A program made the position numbers and the translations under genes. Below the pieces are notes generated by a model. It was not told where the DNA came from and searched no databases. It worked only from the letters and a program-made list of their open reading frames with translations. This document shows, piece after piece, positions 11,311 to 22,031 of a stretch of 64,000 bases of DNA (the stretch's first letter is position 1; the number at the start of each line of letters is the position of its first letter). The DNA comes from Lepidodermella squamata (taxonomy: Eukaryota > Gastrotricha): contig JBLDXI010000016.1 in NCBI GenBank assembly GCA_047495785.1, positions 310,001 through 374,000 of the forward strand, read 5' to 3'.

Positions 11311-11474
11311 GAGGAACATTCGTAGACTCTCAACAATGAATCCCGATTTTTGTAAAATAAATGTTAACATTGAATATTAATTATAAAAACTTCGTTTTAG
11401 ACCTCCCATTCATATGCCATCTTTCTAAGAGTATGCGGCCTGCGTTACAGTTAGACTAAAAATTAGCCTCCAGC

Positions 11475-11790
11475 TCTACCAAGCCTTTCAATGCTATATT
11501 TCGAAGCTGGGTTCTCGCAGTTAAAACAATTGCCCCGATAGTTGATAGTCTGTAACAAGCAAGAAGTCGGGAAGCTCCGCGGAAACGTGGTTTGATTTTA
11601 GAGCAAGACCATTTGATTGACATTCTGAACTTCGGCAGTAATAGCTGTAGAGATTTGAAAATATGTATATTTTCATTGGCGCATTCGCTGTCGAATCCGC
11701 ACAGCTGTTCATACCTTTCAAAGATTGCAGTGGCTCAAATAAGGTAAGAAGGAATTAAATGTTTAGTTTTTAGTTGTTGCAACTGGATGG
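11475..11790 (-). pseudogene. Decayed EB-module gene
   Basis: Read on the minus strand, this stretch aligns in order with EB gene 3 (17740-18285), although it has no long frame. Shared blocks include GCGCATTCGCTGTCGAA, TACCTTTCAAAGATTGCAG and GGTTTGATTTTAGAGCA on the plus strand, plus an AGTCGG...CTCCGC block and a TTCTCGCAG block. Middle portions are deleted. It sits between channel genes 1 and 2, which places an EB gene inside the channel array at an earlier stage. Confidence 0.6.
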
Positions 11791-13408
11791 TACGTCTGCA
11801 TTTTCTTTCAAGGCCATTATAACAGAGCGTAAATTCCTTTGCTGACTATTCCGATGAGATCCTTCCTCTCAATTTCTCACTCATTCCTTCGCCCGATCAC
11901 ATTGAGGGGAGAAGAACTACTAATGCTCGATGAATATAATCGGACATAATCACAACGAAGAATACTGCGAACCCTAGAGGGCAACGTATTCCCTAGATGC
12001 GGGTCTCGCTACGACAGACTGGCCGCGCTCGGATGTGTATGCCGATAGACACGGGGGAATTCATCTACTGGCGCCATCTGATGCAGATTCTTCCATAATG
12101 AATGCATGCAGAGGTGTTCCGCGTGTTTTTTGTCATTGATAAATCACGGTCGACCCGGGACCCGGGGATGGGATCCAGAAATTTTGCGAAGTAAATTGTA
12201 CATTAACACTCTGGGCTCGAATGGACGGCACATTACGTTCAGCGCGCAAGGGGGTCATTTGAGTCCACTAAAATTCGCTTGATTTATAAACTACTTACGG
12301 CCACCTGAAGTTCGGACGGCCGAATTTGCGTATCACGCGCCGAAGTTGGGCGCTCACGTCCGAAGAACGATATCGCCATTTAGATGCGCTTCAAGTTCCG
12401 ATGAGGCTGGCAGCTCGAGAACAATAGCGCACACTGAAGTATCCGAAGTGCGAGAACAATAGAGTAATACTCCATATTCGTACTCATTTTCTATAGCTAT
12501 AACTGTCAATACGACATTTAGCATTTGGTAAAGGAAAGGCTTCGGATGGGCCGAATCAGAAGAGCCGAAGATATACGCATTAAACAATATAATACAGGCG
12601 CTGCATCTTCCTTAATGAGAAACACCGCAAACGACAGCTATGCAAAGATTAAGATCGACTCTAATATTCCACCTAATATTCCGACCAATTTCAAACGAGG
12701 CACTCAAACGTTGCACTTTTGACTTTTATGACTTGACTTGACCTGATGCTTTTTCGCTTTGTCAGAATGCCTATTCGCTAAAACCCGATCATGATCGATA
12801 GAAATATTGAAGATTTCATTTCAGTTGTTCCAAACCTCCTCTTTGAAAGTATAGCGAACATGATCTTTGCCTCGCATTTTCTTATTACCTCGTGACACAA
12901 TTTTTTTTAAGCGGGTTTTCGCCAGTACTTATATGGATTTAGTCATCGGCAAATTTTCGTTAAAATGAGACTGCGATTTTTATGAAAGATCCACTTGTTT
13001 TGGGTTCGGATGTCATTCCACATCATCATGTGGAATGACTTTATCAGACCATTTTCTTAGTTGCGAATTAGGTCGATGTCGCCCCTTAAATGCCAAAAGC
13101 TAAATGAACACCCGCTGAAAAGTCCACCAACTGCGCTCCGAAATAGCGTCTTGAAATTTTTTGAGCGATCTGTACCAACTTGGTGAAGCCCCAAGTTTCT
13201 TCTGGCTATGCAGAATTAATGAAAAATGCGAGGCAAATAAAAATTGCGCATACTTTATTTGCCTAACTTTATTGAATGAAGGATAAGTGCCTTCAGTGGT
13301 GCTTGAAAGTGATTGACAGTTCACAGCAAATCATACAACATTTTTATCAGGGTTCTTCGTCTTTTAATGTAGGGACCGGCTCATTGCTGGGAAGCTTTTC
13401 CGTTTTAA
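11791..13408. other. Intergenic region between channel genes 1 and 2
   Basis: No gene was supported. Contains a perfect 12-bp hairpin with a 4-nt loop at 13012-13039 (arms GTCATTCCACAT and ATGTGGAATGAC), a CCCGGGACCCGGGG palindromic stretch near 12155, and at its end the conserved GATA-type block upstream of channel 2. Confidence 0.45.
13278..13299 (+). promoter_or_regulatory. Conserved upstream block of the channel genes (copy 2)
   Basis: GAAGGATAAGTGCCTTCAGT lies about 130 bp before the channel 2 start and is homologous to the blocks at 9651 and 16167. A further shared block, TACTTTrTTTGCCTAA, lies about 25 bp before it both here and at channel 3. Confidence 0.45.
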
Positions 13409-15236
13409 ATGAGGCTAGAGTTCCTTCAATTTGTTTTCTTCGCAGCGCTACTGGCTCCGAGCCTAACAAAGAATGATAGCGGCGAGGAAATTCCCGGTGA
13501 TGCAGTTCAGTTGAAAGAGATTCAAGAGCGATTTTTCCAGCTCTGCCCTATCGCCAAGGCTAGCAATTTACCAGCTGCAAACCATTTGCAGACAAACAAC
13601 TTCTCACAACCTATTCAAAGTTACCTTATTTCGAGAATTCTACAAATCACTGAAGTCAGTGATGAAACCATGAGGTGAGAGGTCTTTATAATATGCCGTA
13701 TATACCGATTTAGAAGGCTCTGCACTATGACTCTATCAATCAACCCGCAAACTCTGCCTTATAAACGAGACCTGCACTTTATTTCGGCTATTGCCTTATA
13801 TTTATCAAAGTGAAATTTGAGCAGTTTTCACGTAGCCAAAAGTACTGGATATTGCTCCCTTTCACCTCTTGTTAAGAGTTGATAGGATTGTAAGGAGTGG
13901 TTTTTCCTTGCATACGTAATATCATAATAATAATTTACTACCAAAACCGGCGACAACAACTTAAAATTGGTAAAATATAGCTTAGAAAAATTACGTCCCA
14001 AATAAAGGACGCCAGGTTAGAACGGACTAAGGGGATTGAATTGCGTATTAGCGCGATTCACGCTTTGACTTTCAACCCTTAAGAAGCTGTGGGGTACTTG
14101 TGACATGCGCACGTAAGTTGGCCCCTGCCCTGTATGATTTACCTCGAAAGTCTGCCGCGTAAACGGGACTGCCTTTTATAAAGGTCGTGCCTTCTAATTC
14201 AGTATATACAGTAGCTCAATTTCACACATCTATGTAATTGACTCTTCAATTTCAGCATGACAGTAACTATGACATTCCGAATATTTTGGGACGTGCCATG
14301 TGGCCGTGATATCCGATCTGACCTGCTGCCCGGTTACACAAATCTCTCCCAAGCCCTTCTGGATCGAATACAATTTGAGGTACCAAAGGAAGACGTGTGG
14401 TGGCCGGATATGCAGCATATCAATGCGATTGGGGATTCGAGGCCCCTTAGAGAGTAAGTGAACATAAATTTGCCATTTTTTCATGTTATTTTCCGCTATT
14501 TTCCAGCGAAAATCTGGTAAAGGTCATGCCATTCCGCGGGCCAAATCCAAAGTTTCTCATCTACTGCGTTCGACCATTCACCTCGATGTGCTTCGGCTTT
14601 AAATACACAAAGTTCCCATTCGACACAGCATGGTGCAATTACGAGTTTGAAAATGAAAACACAAAGAACGAAGCTGCGATCAATATTGGAGAGCTCACTG
14701 TTATAAGCTCATACCCCCCTCTTCGCGCTGATGATATCTGGAGCTTCGTAAGCTATAACGGATCTGTTTTCGATGCGGGTGGCTCGGACCACGTAACATT
14801 GAAATTAACATTAGCCAGAAAGTATCAGTACTACATTGGCAACGTCTTCCTGCCAACATTGACCTTATTCCTACTTCAAGTCGCCGGCTTGCTGATGGAT
14901 CCGAAACACCCAGATCGGCCTACCTTCTGCGTAACTGTTAACCTAGCAATGGCTGTTATACTGACTCTTGTGTTCACGTTGATACCTAGAACAGCTGAAG
15001 AAGTTTTTTTGATCAACATTGTTATTTATCTGATGATTATTTGTGTTGTGATCACTATTTACACCTTGGCTTCTTGTTCAGTTGCAAGATACGCATCTAT
15101 GAAGCGGGTGGTGCTTGAAACTGTTTTCAAGTCTGGAATGAGAGTTATCAGAGTAATCGATTTCGTCGCAGCTTTAACCGCATTTCTTTTTGGTCTCATC
15201 GTAATTGTTGTTTACGTCAGCAAGATGATATCATGA
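13409..15236 (+). CDS. Cys-loop ligand-gated ion channel subunit 2
   Basis: Exons 13409-13674, 14256-14453 and 14507-15236 give 397 aa. Signal peptide 1-20 (MRLEFLQFVFFAALLAPSLT). The extracellular domain includes WDVPCGRDIRSDL, DVWWPDMQHINA and a Cys-loop from C183 to C198 with FPFD inside, 14 residues between the cysteines rather than the usual 13. M1 spans about 264-286, M2 292-314, M3 320-345 and M4 369-392. The M3-M4 loop is only about 25 residues. M2 begins DRPTFCVTVNL, so the -1' position is acidic and 9' is Leu, features of cation-selective members. No vicinal Cys pair of a nicotinic alpha type was seen, so the ligand is unknown. Intron 1 is enlarged to 581 nt by an inserted element. 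AATAAA at 15284. Confidence 0.85.
13698..14209. mobile_element. MITE-like element in intron 1 of channel gene 2
   Basis: Terminal inverted repeats of 21 bp (19 matching) lie at 13698-13718 (starts GTATATACCGATTTAG) and 14189-14209 (ends CTAATTCAGTATATAC). They bound 512 bp without coding potential. The same intron is 52 and 56 nt in the two paralogues, so the extra length is explained by this insertion. Two diverged direct sub-repeats inside (CTCTGCCTTATAAACGAGAC near 13754 and GTCTGCCGCGTAAACGGGAC near 14150) add to the picture. Target-site duplication was not resolved. Confidence 0.65.
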
Positions 15237-16336
15237 CAGTAGGACGAATACGGTTTAAACAATATTTCGCTGCATTTTTCTTGAATAAAAGCTCGTCTCA
15301 GGGGTGTGTTTATTTGCCCGGTGGGAGCGTCCATAATGGATGTCCGGCATCCGAGAATTATAAGCAAAAAACACATTTTCCGGGAAGCAAAACCGGAATA
15401 TCACTAAGTAACATGACTTGTGCGCGCTTACATTCAACATTTTGTAGTGCGCGTAAATCATTGTTTGTTATTTATTTCACCAGAGAACACTATATTAATG
15501 TGAAAGAGAATTGCCTGATGTTCATTTTGTAAAAAACCGCCATGACACTCTAATGAAGCCCTCTTACATCAGCGGGTGCGGCCTAATAGCAATAGGAAAA
15601 TATAGCCCTTGCAAAACACTCAACCTAACGCCGAATGCTGGCGAAGACGAATCTTGCTGTGATTTTTCGTAAATACCTAAATTCATCTTAATGAATCCGA
15701 AAATGGCGACAGCATAACGTCATTTCTCAACCTTACTGGTTTTCTATGAATCGATGTACAACGCTTGATGCACGCTATTTCTTACCGTTCTCAACAGCTA
15801 AGTGCATTTAACGATTGAAAGGAACATCACAGTTTATGATTGAAAAATGTGTTTTTCTTGCATTGATGGGAAATGGCTATGTTGAAAAATCACCGCGCGC
15901 GGTGCAGATACTCACATAATGAAATTACACGGTAGATTTAACAATGCGGCGAAAGGTGGGACATTTCACAAATATTTGAGTTGATGGTGGGAAGAAAAAC
16001 ACTTTTTGCCGCCAATATTTTTTTCTAACGAAAATCTTAGGAAATCTTTCCTATGACCAAATCTAAGGACTTGTGTAAATCGCTTCAAAATGTTTCATAT
16101 GATTATTAAAAATACTAGGTAAAATAAATATTGGCCGTATACTTTGTTTGCCTAATTTAATTGGATGAAGGATAAGTGGCTTCAGTGATACTTGGAAAAG
16201 CATGAGACATAGAGTGATTGACAGTTCATAAAAATTATCATTAAAAAGGTTTCTTGGTTCTTCGAGTAAGCCTTATAGATAGAATCCACTGTCGAAGAAG
16301 GAACAGACTTATGTTTAAGATGCTTTTTCGATAAAA
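15237..16336. other. Intergenic region between channel genes 2 and 3
   Basis: Holds the 3' end and polyadenylation signal of channel 2 and the upstream region of channel 3. No gene was recognised in between. Confidence 0.45.
16167..16188 (+). promoter_or_regulatory. Conserved upstream block of the channel genes (copy 3)
   Basis: GAAGGATAAGTGGCTTCAGT lies about 170 bp before the channel 3 start, the same distance as at channel 1. It contains the GATAAG core. Confidence 0.45.
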
Positions 16337-17642
16337 ATGAGGCTTGCGATCCTTCAATTTGTTTTCTTCGCCGCGCTATTGACCCCGGGCCTCACAAAGA
16401 ACGATAGCGGCGAGGATATCCCCGGTGATGCAGTCAAGTTGAAAGAGATTCAAGAGCGTTTTTTTCAGCTCTGCCCTATCGCCAAGGCTAGCAATTTACC
16501 AGCCGCTAACCATTTGCAGACAAACAACTTCTCGAGCCCGATTCAAAGTTACCTCATCTCGAGAATTCTTCAAATCACGGAAGTCAGCGACGCAACCATG
16601 AGGTTTAGATTTCTTTTAAATATGCTGAGCTCTTAGTATTAATTGGTTTCAATTTCAGCATCACAGCAACTATGACATTCCGAATATTTTGGGACGTACC
16701 GTGTGGCCGTGATATCCGATCTGATCTGCTCCCCGATTACACAAATATTCCGCAAGCCCTTTTGGATCGCATACAATTCGAGGTATCAAACGAAGACGTG
16801 TGGTGGCCAGATATGCAGCATATCAATTCAGTTGGAGACTCGAGGCCACTGAGAGAGTAAGTGTACACTGTGTTGTAGTGTTTCTGCACATGCCTGCTTT
16901 TTCAAGGGAAGTTCAGGTAAGAATCATGCCGTTCCGCGGGCCAAATCCGAAATTCCTCATTTACTGCGTTCGACCATTTACCTCGATGTGCTTCGGCTTC
17001 AAATACACGAAGTTCCCATTCGATACAGCTTGGTGCAATTACGAGTTTGAAAATGAAAACACTAGGAACGAAGTCACAATTAAAATCGAAGAGCTCACAG
17101 TTATAAGTTCATATCCCCCTCTTCGAGCTGATGACATCTGGAGCTTTGTAAGCTATAACGGAACTGTTTTCGACGCGGGTGGCTCGGATCACGTAACTCT
17201 GAAACTCACCCTTGCGAGGAAGTATCAGTACTACGTTGGCAACGTCTTCCTGCCAACTTTAACCATGTTCTTACTGCAAGTTGCCGGATTAATGATGGAT
17301 CCAAAACACCCCGATCGACCGACGTTTTGCGTAACTGTTAACCTAGCTATGGCTGTTGTGCTGACTCTTGTGTTCACGTTGATACCTCGAACAGCTGAAG
17401 AAGTTTATTTGATCAATATCGTTATCATTCTGATGGTTATTTGTGTAGTGATCACTATTTACACTATTGCAACTTGTACCGTAGCTAAAACAGCCTCTAT
17501 GAATCGGGTGGTGCTTGAAAATTTGTTAAATTCTGGTATACGAGTCATCAGAATTATCGATTTCTTCGCAGCTTTATCCGCATTTCTATTCGGTATCATA
17601 GCAGTTATCGTATACGTCAGCAAGATGACATCTCGACAGTAG
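16337..17642 (+). CDS. Cys-loop ligand-gated ion channel subunit 3
   Basis: Exons 16337-16602, 16659-16856 and 16907-17642 give 399 aa. It is closely related to channel 2 along its whole length: signal peptide, WDVPCGRDIRSDL, DVWWPDMQHIN, 14-residue Cys-loop with FPFD, M1-M4, and DRPTFCVTVNL at the start of M2. The last acceptor reads TTTTTCAAG, and the frame across it restores the conserved E-E-x-x-V-x-I-x-P-F. It ends two residues later than its paralogues. AATAAA lies at 17684-17689. Third member of a tandem array with about 3-kb spacing; subunits probably assemble into pentamers in the plasma membrane. Confidence 0.85.
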
Positions 17643-17739
17643 TACGTATCTTGTTTCAAGAATAGCATGCTGCATTTTTATATAATAAAAGCCTCCTAAA
17701 TGGCCTCTTGAAGGGTAGGTCAGGTCTTTCCTATTTTAT

Positions 17740-18285
17740 TTAATGATGAGTTCTTGCTGTCAAGACTATTGCTGGAAGTACACTTAACCAGTTTGTATAC
17801 CGACTGATAACGCCGATTGCACTCGACGTTTCATAACAGCAGCCTTTCAGGCATATTTTGGTTGTAGCACTCGTCAAGCTGCCTGGGCATTCCGAGTAGT
17901 CTCGACAGATGAGGCCGCCGTTCTCGCAAACCTTCTGATACCGGCCGCAGTCACCTCGCCCCCAGTAGTAGCTATGCCCGCCCGGACAGGTGCAAGTTCG
18001 ATGGAAACAAATCATCATACCCTGACAGTCCGTATCCTGCGAGCAGTCGGATCCGAAAACTCCGCAGCGTAGACATGGTTTAGGTTTGATTTTAGAGCAG
18101 GAGCTATTCGAGGCGATGTAGTAAGGCCTCGATTTCGGACATTGGCAATAGCTGAACTGGCATGAGTATTGTTCATTCGCGCAATCGCTGTCGAACTCGC
18201 AAGGCTCTTCGTACTTTTCAAAGATCGCAGCAACTGAGATTAGGTAAGACAGAATCGAAAATATGAACAAACTAAAAGTAGCCAT
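17740..18285 (-). CDS. EB-module Cys-rich GPI-type surface protein 3
   Basis: Single-exon frame of 181 aa. Signal peptide MATFSLFIFSILSYLISVAA. EB-type repeat one is CEFDSDC...CQFSYCQCP, repeat two is CSQDTDC...CFHRTCTCP. A third Cys block ends CLKGCC, and a hydrophobic tail (LSVLPAIVLTA) could act as a GPI signal. It converges on channel gene 3: the stop codons lie about 100 bp apart and the channel's AATAAA falls between them. It is the closest intact relative of the decayed copy at 11475-11790. Confidence 0.75.
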   Translation of the reverse strand: MATFSLFIFSILSYLISVAAIFEKYEEPCEFDSDCANEQYSCQFSYCQCPKSRPYYIASNSSCSKIKPKPCLRCGVFGSDCSQDTDCQGMMICFHRTCTCPGGHSYYWGRGDCGRYQKVCENGGLICRDYSECPGSLTSATTKICLKGCCYETSSAIGVISRYTNWLSVLPAIVLTARTHH

Positions 18286-18732
18286 GGAATAATACCCTGA
18301 TGAACCGGCTCAGAACACAGAATCAAGCGTAATGATCAATGTACTCATATACTACAGCGGAATGATTCCGGTGTTATGATGGTATTACCTTGGGGAATCG
18401 AGGCGTTGTTTTGCGCGTAAGAGTGACGAAAAGCTGCTATGAAACCATGCGTTACTGGATCCCTTGTTGGCACCAATTATCCGTTTCTAGTTCAGGTCAG
18501 AAAATGGAATGGTACATCAAAAACCGGAATGTATCGATTTGGCTGAAAAAACCGGCCTTTCTAGCGCAAGTTCTAGTCAGTCATTAAATCGTTACAAATA
18601 TTTATAATTATCAGTAATTCTCGTCATATTCAATTTTATAGATTTAAATTGTTTTCTGTTAATTTGAAATTAAATAACTCTCTGATAAAAATGTGCTTGT
18701 AACAAGACACATTCTCCAAATTTATTCAAAAT

Positions 18733-19287
18733 TCAAAGCAAATCGTATGATATTATATGGGCAGATAAGAACAATATAGTCACTCTGGTTAGAATCGCTT
18801 TCATGTCGCTGGCTGAGGACGCTGTTGTTAGGGTACAGCAACCATTCTTGCACCATTTATCCATATTTTTTCCAGGGCAGGACGAACTGGTAACGCAGAT
18901 CAGCCTATCACCTGGGCAGTAAACAGGCGACGCGCTGCAAGTTCCATTTCCGGCGTAGTACTGAGCCGATGGTGGGCAAACGCAGGTCTGGGATAGTATG
19001 TCACAGCCCAATGAACCCTGGCAGTCTGCGTCCTTTTGGCAATAAGCCGTATACACAGCACAATGCGAGCAGCGATCGTCGTAGAAATCAGCGCAGTAGT
19101 TAGGATTTTGCCTGTAATAAGGCCTGGTGTATGGGCACTGGCAGTAGCCGTAGTAGCATACGATGTCCTTCCCGCCGCAATCGCTGTCAATGTTGCATTT
19201 ATCGCCGTATTTAGGCTCGGCTGTAACAGAAGTCAAGCTAAATAGAACTGAGGTGATGAGAATGAAGAACGAGTTTAACCGATGCAT
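18733..19287 (-). CDS. EB-module Cys-rich GPI-type surface protein 4
   Basis: Single-exon frame. I prefer the ATG at 19287, giving 184 aa with a clean signal peptide (MHRLNSFFILITSVLFSLTSVTA); an in-frame start 33 bp upstream adds 11 residues before the hydrophobic core. Two EB-type repeats (CNIDSDC...CQCP and CQKDADC...CVCP) are followed by a third Cys cluster ending CKNGCC. The hydrophobic tail (ILTRVTILFLSAHIISYDLL) fits GPI attachment. Same strand as EB gene 3, forming the right-hand EB pair of the cluster, mirroring the left-hand pair at 3146-4532. Confidence 0.75.
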   Translation of the reverse strand: MHRLNSFFILITSVLFSLTSVTAEPKYGDKCNIDSDCGGKDIVCYYGYCQCPYTRPYYRQNPNYCADFYDDRCSHCAVYTAYCQKDADCQGSLGCDILSQTCVCPPSAQYYAGNGTCSASPVYCPGDRLICVTSSSCPGKNMDKWCKNGCCTLTTASSASDMKAILTRVTILFLSAHIISYDLL

Positions 19288-19682
19288 TTTGTATAGTAAA
19301 AGCTGTTTAAACAATGACAATGTGCAGATGCTGCTTAGATATGTGGGGAATTGTTGTTCGAGGTGTCAAACATCTGTGTAAATCGTATGCGTATGCAAAG
19401 TGCGTGTAAACAGTAGTAGTGAGTGCTTACGGTTTTGGCAAGACATTTTTATGGCGGAGCGTGATGAAAAAGCGAATTTCAACATTTTTATTTGCTGAAC
19501 AATTCAGTAGAAGTGAAAAATCAGAAAAAATCAAGCTAATTTACCGATTAATGAGTTTTTTCGAGAATTCTAATTCAATCCTATATCAGGGTATAGGACA
19601 CTGCATCATGGAAAGTTAAAATGAAAAATCTACCTTAATAACTAGGCTGCTTCTGAAATGATTCTCAGTTCCCAGCTCACAG

Positions 19683-20629
19683 ATGGCATCAAAATTCACG
19701 ATTTTTCTCAGTGTAATAGCTATCGCAACATCTGCTCATAGTAAGGACTACATAGCATCTCGATTACCATTTGTAGTCCACTGCACATGGGACGGCGAGC
19801 CCGCACAATGGCAATCCTTCAACGAATCGTCTCAACGATTCGAGACAGATAACTCACTCGGCGACGAATTCAACCGACTAATCTTGTCGCCCGGGACTCT
19901 TCAAAGCGAAGACTACCGATGCGCCTACAACAACAGCGGAAACGAAGGGATCCTTTTTGAATTCGGCTACGAGCCCTATTCAAAATATGTTGACACCTGC
20001 TATTTTGAGGGTATAGCTAACGATTTCAGTAGCCCGTCTTTCTTAATGAAAAGTAAGTAGGCCAGAAATATTCCAATCGTTATGCAATGACTTTGTTCGC
20101 AGAATCACCTTTCGAAGTTATGTTCACTTGCGAATTATTCGAAACCGCGTTCCCATTCAATAGCTACGAGGATCTGATTCTCAACTTGCCGAAATTAGAG
20201 TTTCGCGCTTCAGCGAACTCCCTCAATATGCGTGTGAGCGATATCAACTGGAAGCTGATTGATGACATCGATGGAACTTTATCCTTTGGAAAAATTTTTG
20301 GGAGAATTTTCAAAGTCTCGATGAAACTGACTTTTCAAGACAATGAGTTGACCCTATTCCGCAATGGAAACCGTTTTGAGATTAGCCTTATCTATGACTT
20401 GAACAATTACGCTAATTCCAGGTCTAGAAAAAGGCTTGATATTTTAGTCGCGAATTTTCAAGTCATCTGGTTCGAAAACCTTCCTGATGATGAAATGAAG
20501 GCGATCTCAAGGGCTGGTGTTCACTATTTAGCGGAGTATTCGACCATCTTAGAAAACTGCATGTCCGTGGCTTACGAGAAGGGAGGCGGAGTTCCTAACA
20601 AAAACCCATGTATAGTTCTCAGCCGTTGA
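19683..20629 (+). CDS. Secreted protein of unknown function
   Basis: Exons 19683-20052 and 20103-20629, intron 50 nt (GTAAGT...TTCGCAG), phase 1 preserved, 298 aa. It begins with a signal peptide (MASKFTIFLSVIAIATSAHS). No transmembrane segment was seen. Cysteines are few and spread out (HCTWDG, YRCAYN, DTCYFEG, FTCELF, ENCMS, NPCIV). Several Asn-x-Ser/Thr sites suggest glycosylation. I do not recognise the family. The codon pattern, the splice consensus and the coherent frame across the intron argue that it is a real gene. It sits between the EB genes and the nucleoredoxin-like genes. Confidence 0.6.
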
Positions 20630-21114
20630 TACACATTTATAGCTCGCACTGAATCATTTTTATCAAAAGTAAAAAGGAAATCGGTTCGGCTATTCTTGAG
20701 GTCACGTTTTTCGGAAGAGAAGGAAATGAGCCGGGAAAATTCGTTTTGAAAAGAGTGTGTCACAATTGGCAGTGAAATGGAAAATGACTCAATTTCAAAT
20801 TTCAAACTTTTTTTCCTATACTCTTGAGAATTTTTATAATAAATGGGTTAAACTGCTTAGATACAGTCCTATTGATAGTTACAAGATGTCCCCGATTCCC
20901 GCCAACGCACCTTTCATGAAATATGTGAATGCCCATCTCTCAAAATAATATACTTGTTAAATGAGGCTAGTATGTATTCATTGCCATGTCGCAAATATTG
21001 TCCCTTCAATGGGAGCCACTTAGCGATAAACAAGCCTCATCACGTTCGGGAGCCCCTTTTGAGTCCATATACAGATTTTATTACAACTATTTTGTTAGTT
21101 TATATTCTCATATA

Positions 21115-21678
21115 ATGGCCGCAACGATTTTGAAACCGTTGATAGGCGAAAGCTTGATTGCCTCGAAAAATGGTGGCAAAGTGCCTCTTGAATCTCTCCT
21201 CGGGCCTAATAAGGTAATTGGACTTTATTTCTCCGCGCATTGGTGCCCTCCTTGTCGAGATTTCACGCCGAAATTGGTGAAATTTTTCGAGAAAATTCGC
21301 AGTGAAGGCAAACAGCTGGAAATTATCTTCATCAGTTACGACCGTGATCAAGCTGCTTTTGAGGAATATTACCAAGAAATGCCATGGCCAGCAATGGAAT
21401 TCAAAGAGGACAATCCTGACCCTAGGGTATGCTAACAACTTCTGTTTTCCTATTCAACCCTTAGGATACCTCTTCATTTAGGAAAAGGTTTTGGACAAGT
21501 ATGGAGTTAAAGGAATTCCGGCCCTTGTCCTTTTAGATGGTGGATCTGGAATCGTATGTTTAAACTGTTAAAACTAACTTTTTGTTACGATTTTCCGTAA
21601 TTTTAGACGATTACACTGTCTGGTCGCGAACAGCTGGAACAGGATCTTGACGGGAAAGCTTTTCCTTGGAAGCGTTAG
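21115..21678 (+). CDS. Nucleoredoxin/tryparedoxin-like protein 1 (active site intact)
   Basis: Exons 21115-21426, 21482-21553 and 21607-21678 give 151 aa; introns 55 and 53 nt. The start ATG (MAATILKPLIG) aligns with the start of the paralogue at 22032. A thioredoxin fold of the nucleoredoxin/tryparedoxin type is evident: GLYFSAHWCPPCRDFTPKL with the WCPPC redox motif, the DRDQAAFEEYYQEMPW stretch, and the cis-Pro segment GVKGIPALVLLDG. No signal peptide, so it is cytosolic or nuclear. The expected activity is thiol-disulfide reduction using the two active-site cysteines. Exons 2 and 3 are each 72 nt, matching paralogues and showing common origin. Confidence 0.85.
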
Positions 21679-22031
21679 GACATTAATTACTAACGCAGAT
21701 ATTTTTCTACTCTCGCGCAGGCTCCACAAAATTCGATAAAAATCGACGAGTAAATGTGTAAAAACTGCATGCATATCATTAATTTCCGCGAAGAAGAATA
21801 AAATAAATCGATACGTGATGCAATTCTCAGTACGTGTTGCATGAATCATCGCCATAGTAAAGTTATGAGTCGGCCACCGGTACATGAAAAAATAATGAGT
21901 CGACACGTGGAATTAATCATAAACTGCAGTATAAAAACATCTGCCGGTATAGGCAGTCGAAAATCAACCTTAGCAAACTCAACTTCGCTTTATTTCTCTC
22001 TAAAGAACCGTACCGTTAGCTTTGCACAAAA

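Noticed and set aside
12061-12180. GC-rich stretch with CCCGGG palindromes, checked for a structural RNA or tRNA
   Set aside because: No cloverleaf, anticodon arm or internal promoter boxes could be drawn; palindromes are short.
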